Assembly: GCF_000276665.1 (NCBI RefSeq)
Contig: NW_004955472.1
Location: forward strand, 6,963,793-7,027,792
DNA length: 64,000 nucleotides
From: Chinchilla lanigera
Lineage: Eukaryota > Chordata > Mammalia > Rodentia > Chinchillidae
Reading direction: 5' to 3'
This document shows, one piece after another, positions 59,283 through 64,000 of this stretch. Below the pieces are notes generated by a model, which did not search any database, was not told the DNA's origin, and saw nothing but the letters and a program-made list of their open reading frames with translations. Position numbers and translations under genes: made by a program. Every line of letters starts with the position of its first letter. The first letter of the stretch is position 1.

Positions 59283-59350
59283 GGGGCCAGGGGACAGAGC
59301 TCAGTGGCATAAGTGCCTGCCTGAGTTTGATTCCCAGCACCAAAACAAAA
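59283..59350 (+). repeat. ID SINE with internal deletion
   Basis: GGGGCCAGGGGACAGAGCTC, AGTGGCATAAGTGCCTGCC, then directly TGAGTTTGATTCCCAGCACC. The 17-bp segment between two CCTG copies is missing. Confidence 0.85.
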
Positions 59351-59354
59351 TTGT

Positions 59355-60400
59355 GGTGCGGAAACTTGTCGGTCACTCAGAAGTACCTGCTATAATAAAG
59401 TAGTATAATGACCTTTTCTAAAAAATACATGAATAAAACTCTATTTTGTACAAAAGTATCTGTGTGTGAAAGGGTTTGTCTCACAACTGTAAATTATCTC
59501 CTTTCCAGAAACACACTCCTCTCCTCAAGGGCAGTGTGCAGTAACGCAGCCCCAGGGCCTGCAGGACCTCTAGAAAGACAAAATGGAGAACGCAGGGTGC
59601 AAAGGATTGGTGCCTCCTGCCAGGCTGTGCCGTGTAGTTTTGCGTGAATTTCACTTTTGGGAAAAGAGTAAGGTAAAAGAAAAAGGAGGTAAGAAGTTCC
59701 AGTGGCAGGTGAGATGAAAAAAAAAAAAAAGCTTTGCATTTCGTTACAATGATGTTTGGGGATTAAATCTTAAAATGCATAAAGCTTACATTTCTGTGTT
59801 AGGTTTGCTGTATGTGGGTTTTGACAGCTGAGTTCCTGCAGGACTGCACACTTCAGCTTCTCGAAATTCAATTCAGTTTCTCCCATGTCTTGAATTTCTT
59901 TTACTATCAGTCTCAGTGCAAAGAAAAATAAGGAGACTAAAGATATTAAATCAATATCTGCCTTTCTCATTTAAAGTGAACATGAGGAAGATTTTTCCAA
60001 TACAGTAAAAACATCATATTTTAAGATAATTTTCTCACTATTTTTTTCTTTGTAGAAGCTTTCTGGGAATGACAGAGAATTTTAGTACTCCATGCCCACA
60101 TTCTCTCATTAAAAGACATTTCTGCCATACATGGAGCAGGATGGCGGCTAATAAAGATTTCAATGATTCTCCCCATACACACACCAAGTTGAACACATAC
60201 TCATGCACCAAACTATCTTTGAAAAGCTAGGGAAATCAGCTGAAAACCCACCGGACCTGGTTTTGGTCTCACAAAATGAAAACAAACTTATAAGTCCTGA
60301 AAGAGAATCTTGCCCCTCCCCCAAGTCCAAGAACCTGAGCATGAAACAAGACGCCTTCTTTGGTTTGGTAGAAGGAAAGAGAATTAATTTCAGGCCTTGT
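59355..60400. other. Intergenic sequence, no gene
   Basis: Nothing firmly recognised. The 5' part of the open frame at 60203-60523 lies here and is not transposon-like. Confidence 0.4.
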
Positions 60401-60404
60401 TCTT

Positions 60405-60595
60405 ATATTTTACCACACCTCGTAAAGACCCTCACGAAAGAGGACTTCCAGAATTGTTTCAGAAATTGGCAAGAACAATGGACTCATCTTAAAAGTGAGG
60501 GGGAGTACTTTGAGGCAGATTAATGTAATTTGTCCTTTACAGTAATAAATTATTTTTTAATTTAAGCATTCACTATATATTTTGATCAACTCATG
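60405..60595 (+). pseudogene. mariner-family transposase C-terminal remnant
   Basis: The last 35 or so codons of an open frame that begins at 60203 read KTLTKEDFQNCFRNWQEQW then EGEYFEAD and a stop at 60521-60523. This matches the end of mammalian mariner transposases (family pattern: 'LPKEDFQKCFEQWK' followed by a terminal 'GEYFEGD'). The AT-rich sequence after the stop also resembles a mariner 3' end. The catalytic D,D domain is absent, so no active enzyme is possible. The upstream 70 codons of the frame do not look like transposase. Assigned from memory of the family. Confidence 0.6.
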
Positions 60596-60599
60596 TATG

Positions 60600-61165
60600 T
60601 CTGTTCTTAAAAATTATGTGTTAATATACTGGCAGCATTCTGAACAAGTGAGGAAAACATAAATGAATGTTTCCTGACCACCGTGATTTCATCATTAAGG
60701 TCGTGCTCTCTGCTGTGCCTCCAAATAGTTCTGAGCAACAGAAGTTAACACCAAGGATATTCACAGAAGAGGAAACCACCGGAGGCTGACCTCATTTAGC
60801 AGCATAGCATTAACATGGTAGGAATTGTGTAAGAACAAAAGGCAGAGTTTGATCCCTGAAACATTGCCCTGGCACAGACAACAAAAACAGTGTCTGAAGA
60901 CAGGCGGTCTTCTGGCTGGCAACCTCTGAGGAAGGATTCTTCTAGCAATAGGTACTCCTGCTGTTGAAGGCTCTGCTATGGAAAAAAATCTTTCACCCAA
61001 GGACGGCCAGTCAAATCAAACCTTAATCCATACAAGATACAGATGCTCAGAAAGATTTTCAATTATTGTCATTACTGTTTGTTAAATTTATTAAATTTCC
61101 CTACATTTAAATAGACCAACTGTATTAATCCTGTATTATGTTCTGTGTGATTCTTTCTTTGTTTC
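60600..61165. other. Intergenic sequence, nothing recognised
   Basis: No gene or repeat identified. Confidence 0.4.
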
Positions 61166-61171
61166 TTCTTT

Positions 61172-61326
61172 CTTTTTTTTTTTGTCTTTTTGAGACAGGG
61201 TCTCACTCTGCAGTTCAGGCTGGCCTTGAGCTCACTTTGTAATCCAGGCTGGTCTCAAACTCACAATGGTTCTCCTGCCTCAGCCTCCCAAGTGCTGGGA
61301 TTACAGGCATGTGCCACCATGCCACC
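61172..61326 (-). repeat. B1 SINE, well preserved
   Basis: Poly-T head, TTGAGACAGGGTCTCACTCT, TTCAGGCTGGCCTTGAGCTC, CTGCCTCAGCCTCCCAAGTG and GATTACAGGCATGTGCCACC. Least diverged B1 in the window. Confidence 0.93.
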
Positions 61327-61644
61327 TGTCCTATGTGCTTCTGAGAGAGTTTTTCCTCAGGTAGAAGTTTAAGTCAAGAGAAGTATGACAATTCTACAAA
61401 AAAATCCCAGCCATTCAGAATACCAGGATTTCCCACACATTTTCTACCTCTGCTTGGCTTTCCAGGTAAAAGATCAAAAGAACAGAGTTTTGGTTTCTTT
61501 AAGAACATGTCCAATTTATAACTACATTAAGACTTGGTATTTCTTCTCAGTAGTATTTAAAACTGAGTGTTCTTTATGCCTTTTCTTATAATGAGGGTGA
61601 TAACATATCTTGCCACGCTGATCCCTTCAATTCACTGTAAAGGC

Positions 61645-61900
61645 AGAAACTTTTCCTTAGGAAATCTTCCTCACTCATCATTGCATGTATCCTACAATCT
61701 AAGTAAAGTGCCCCTCTCCTCTGGAGCCTTATAGAACGTTATACAACCTCAAGTATTGTAATTTTAACACCTTGCCCTAATCTTTTGGTTACTGTATTCT
61801 TTCACTAAACTGTAAATCCCTTGAAAGGTATTTGTCTGATTTCTGGTTCTATCTAATGGAATTAGGAATACACCCTAGCATGGAGTTAACAACAACTACC
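61645..61900 (+). repeat. L2 3' end fragment
   Basis: 'cttcctcactcatc', 'aagtgcccctctcctctggag', then 'ctaaactgtaaatcccttgaaaggtatttgtctgatttctgg', follow the L2 3' UTR order. Confidence 0.5.
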
Positions 61901-61904
61901 TAAA

Positions 61905-62275
61905 TCCGTCTGCACTTACAAAGGTTCCATGGTACATGATCACCTGTTCCATTTAAGGACAGAGGCTGTGGTGATGAAGACACATGGTCCAGCAACTAGA
62001 GTGCTGTGCCCATTTTCTCTTGCTATTTTTCTGTTTGGTACCTAACAGGAGACATTAGAAGGTAACTTCTGCATGGGTTCTGCCAAATACTCAGCTGTCG
62101 ACACACATTTGAGGTTCAGGGAGTTGAATGAGTGTTAATGACCCCTGCATGAATTTTTCTCTCCGGGGAAGCTATCAGTCTCTCCCAAACAGTGGGGCTT
62201 TCACTCCTAAGTCATTTTTCAACGTCTATAGTGGTCATAAGAGCAATCTGTCAGCCCGTAAAACTTTTACCAAGC
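61905..62275. other. Intergenic sequence, nothing recognised
   Basis: No gene or repeat identified. Confidence 0.4.
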
Positions 62276-62277
62276 AT

Positions 62278-62370
62278 ACAGAATGAGAGGCTGAGGAAAT
62301 TCATTTAGCCAACCATAGAAGTTTAACTCATGGCATTTAGAACCCAGTTCTACCCTGCATGTCTTGTACC
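62278..62370 (-). repeat. MIR fragment (antisense)
   Basis: 'gagaggctgaggaaattcatttagccaaccatagaagtttaactcatggcatttagaacccagttctacc' follows the complement of the MIR core. Confidence 0.5.
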
Positions 62371-62474
62371 AACATTTTTTGACAGAGGAACACAGTGCAC
62401 ATATATTTTTCCTCAGTGTGATGTTTTTTTCTTGTAGGTATTCAGCACGGTGCTTTTCTACCTAAGAACTGCAA

Positions 62475-64000
62475 ATATTTATTTTATTTTTTTATTTATT
62501 TTAAAGAGAAAAGAACAAAAACAAAATAACGCAAAAACAAAGACAAAAACCCAAAGAGCACAAAAACTATAAAAATGATATAGAATTTCAAAACAAGAAG
62601 ATAGGAAATCAACAATGGTTTTTGAATTACTTATTGCTATCCTCAAAGTAGTTGCTCAGATTACCAGATATAGGTATACAAGATTGATCAAACAACTAAA
62701 CATTAACTGTTCCATTCAATAAACCAATAGAAATTGGTAGTACAATTATCTTAGCTGTCTTGTTTGTCTCTCTATATATTTCCCTTCTTTCTTTCTTTTC
62801 TTCTTTCTCTTGTTCTTTCCTGTTAAGCAGTTTCTTTCCCTTTCACAATATCTATTGTAGCTTTTAGTTTCATTTACTCTTTCAGGTTCTTATGCTAGGG
62901 AGACAATATGGTGTTTACACATGCAGGTCTGATTTATTTTGCTTATGAGTATGGTCTCTAGTTGTATTCATTTACCTATACTCTTTACTGTTTGCTAAAT
63001 TTATAAAATTTCCTTACATTTAAATAGACCAATTGTATTGGTCTATAAAAGCCTTGAGTTTTCTTTATAGCTAAGTAATATTCCATTGTATAAAAATACC
63101 ACATTTTTCTTATCCACTTTTTAGTTGATGGGCATTTGGGTTGTTCCCAAAATTTTGCTATGACAAATTGTGCTGCAATGAGGTGCACATATATTGCTGT
63201 GGAATGATGTTTTAAATTCTATGAAAATATCCAAAAAAGGAATAGGGTCAAATGAGACCTCTAACTCTAATTTTCTGAGGAATCTCCAGAATGATTTGCA
63301 AAGTAGTTGCAGCAGTCCACATTGCCATCAACAGTGGAGAACAGTTCCTTTTCCTCCGCAGACCCTCTGGCATTTGTTCTTCCCTGATTTCTTAATGATA
63401 GCCATTGTTACTAGGTTGAGATGAAATCTTAGTATTGCTTTAATTTGTATCTCTCAAATGACCAATGATGTTGAACATTTTTTCATGTATTTATTTGCCA
63501 TTTGTATTTCTTCATCTGAGAAATGTGTATTCATCTCAGATGCCCAATTTTGGATTGGGTCTTTGAATTTGGGGGATCTGAATTTTTTCAATTTTTTAAA
63601 TGTTCTAGACATAAATCCTTTGTCTGAGGGACATTTCAGTTAGCTAAAATGTTTTCCCACTCTGTGGGTTGTCTTTTCACCCTACTGGTAATTTCTTTTG
63701 AAGTAAAAAAAGCTTTTTAATAGGTTCTTCCTATCTATAAGCAAGGGATATCTTTCCATTTTCTGATATCATCTTCAAGCTCCTTTTTCAGAGTACTGTA
63801 AATTTCAATATATAAATCTTTTACTTTCTTTGTTAGATTGATTCCTAAGTATTTTATTTTGGGGGGATGCTATTGTGAAGGGTTTGGTTTCCCTAATATC
63901 TCTCAATAAGTTTGTTGTTTTTGTACAAGAATGCTGTCAATTATTGAGCATTGCTTTTGTATCCAGCCATGTAATTGAATTTGGTTATTAACTCTAGGAG
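62475..64000 (-). mobile_element. L1, 3' UTR and ORF2 C-terminal half, runs off the window
   Basis: Minus-strand copy related to the one at 20913-23690. The shared 3' UTR ('cattaactgttcc' near 62700) is followed by complements of 'ttatacaatggaatattac' (63075), 'cccaaatgcccatc' (63130), 'aacattgagatttcatct' (63420) and 'cttctttctagaac' regions. It is broken by many stops and continues beyond 64000. Confidence 0.88.

Overview
This is a window of mammalian nuclear DNA that carries one protein-coding exon and about 57 kb of repeat-filled intergenic sequence. The repeats point to a rodent. There are many tRNA-derived ID SINEs, several 7SL-derived B1 SINEs, and two B1+ID dimers. ID/B1 dimers are known from non-murid rodents such as squirrels, dormice and beaver relatives, so mouse or rat is unlikely. 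The exact species is not resolved; a castorimorph (beaver or kangaroo-rat side) is a weak guess.

The left part (1-8 kb) holds the terminal exon of LINGO2. Two ancient L1 pieces in opposite orientation and a MIR lie upstream. A strong splice acceptor at 4714-4748 leads into an exon with the complete 606-codon reading frame (4784-6604, + strand), followed by a 3' UTR with an AATAAA signal at 7329. LINGO2 encodes a neuronal single-pass membrane protein with a leucine-rich-repeat and Ig ectodomain.

From about 8 to 64 kb I see no further protein-coding gene. The region matches the large gene-poor interval next to LINGO2 in other mammals. It holds ID and B1 SINEs, ancient MIR and L2 copies, a Tigger-type DNA transposon (12.3 kb), a mariner remnant (60.4 kb), MaLR-like solo LTRs (several with perfect 5-bp target duplications), a class-I-like solo LTR (31.7-32.3 kb), and L1 copies of several ages. 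A possibly conserved noncoding block sits near 14.75-15.13 kb.

The most structured object is an endogenous retrovirus on the minus strand at 19,904-27,287. It has two diverged LTRs, a primer-binding site matching tRNA-Gly (two mismatches), a polypurine tract, and decayed protease, reverse transcriptase and RNase H segments. A 5'-truncated L1 of about 2.8 kb sits inside it. It is badly broken and has no intact gene. No CRISPR array, operon, genuine tRNA or rRNA gene, or novel multi-gene system is present.
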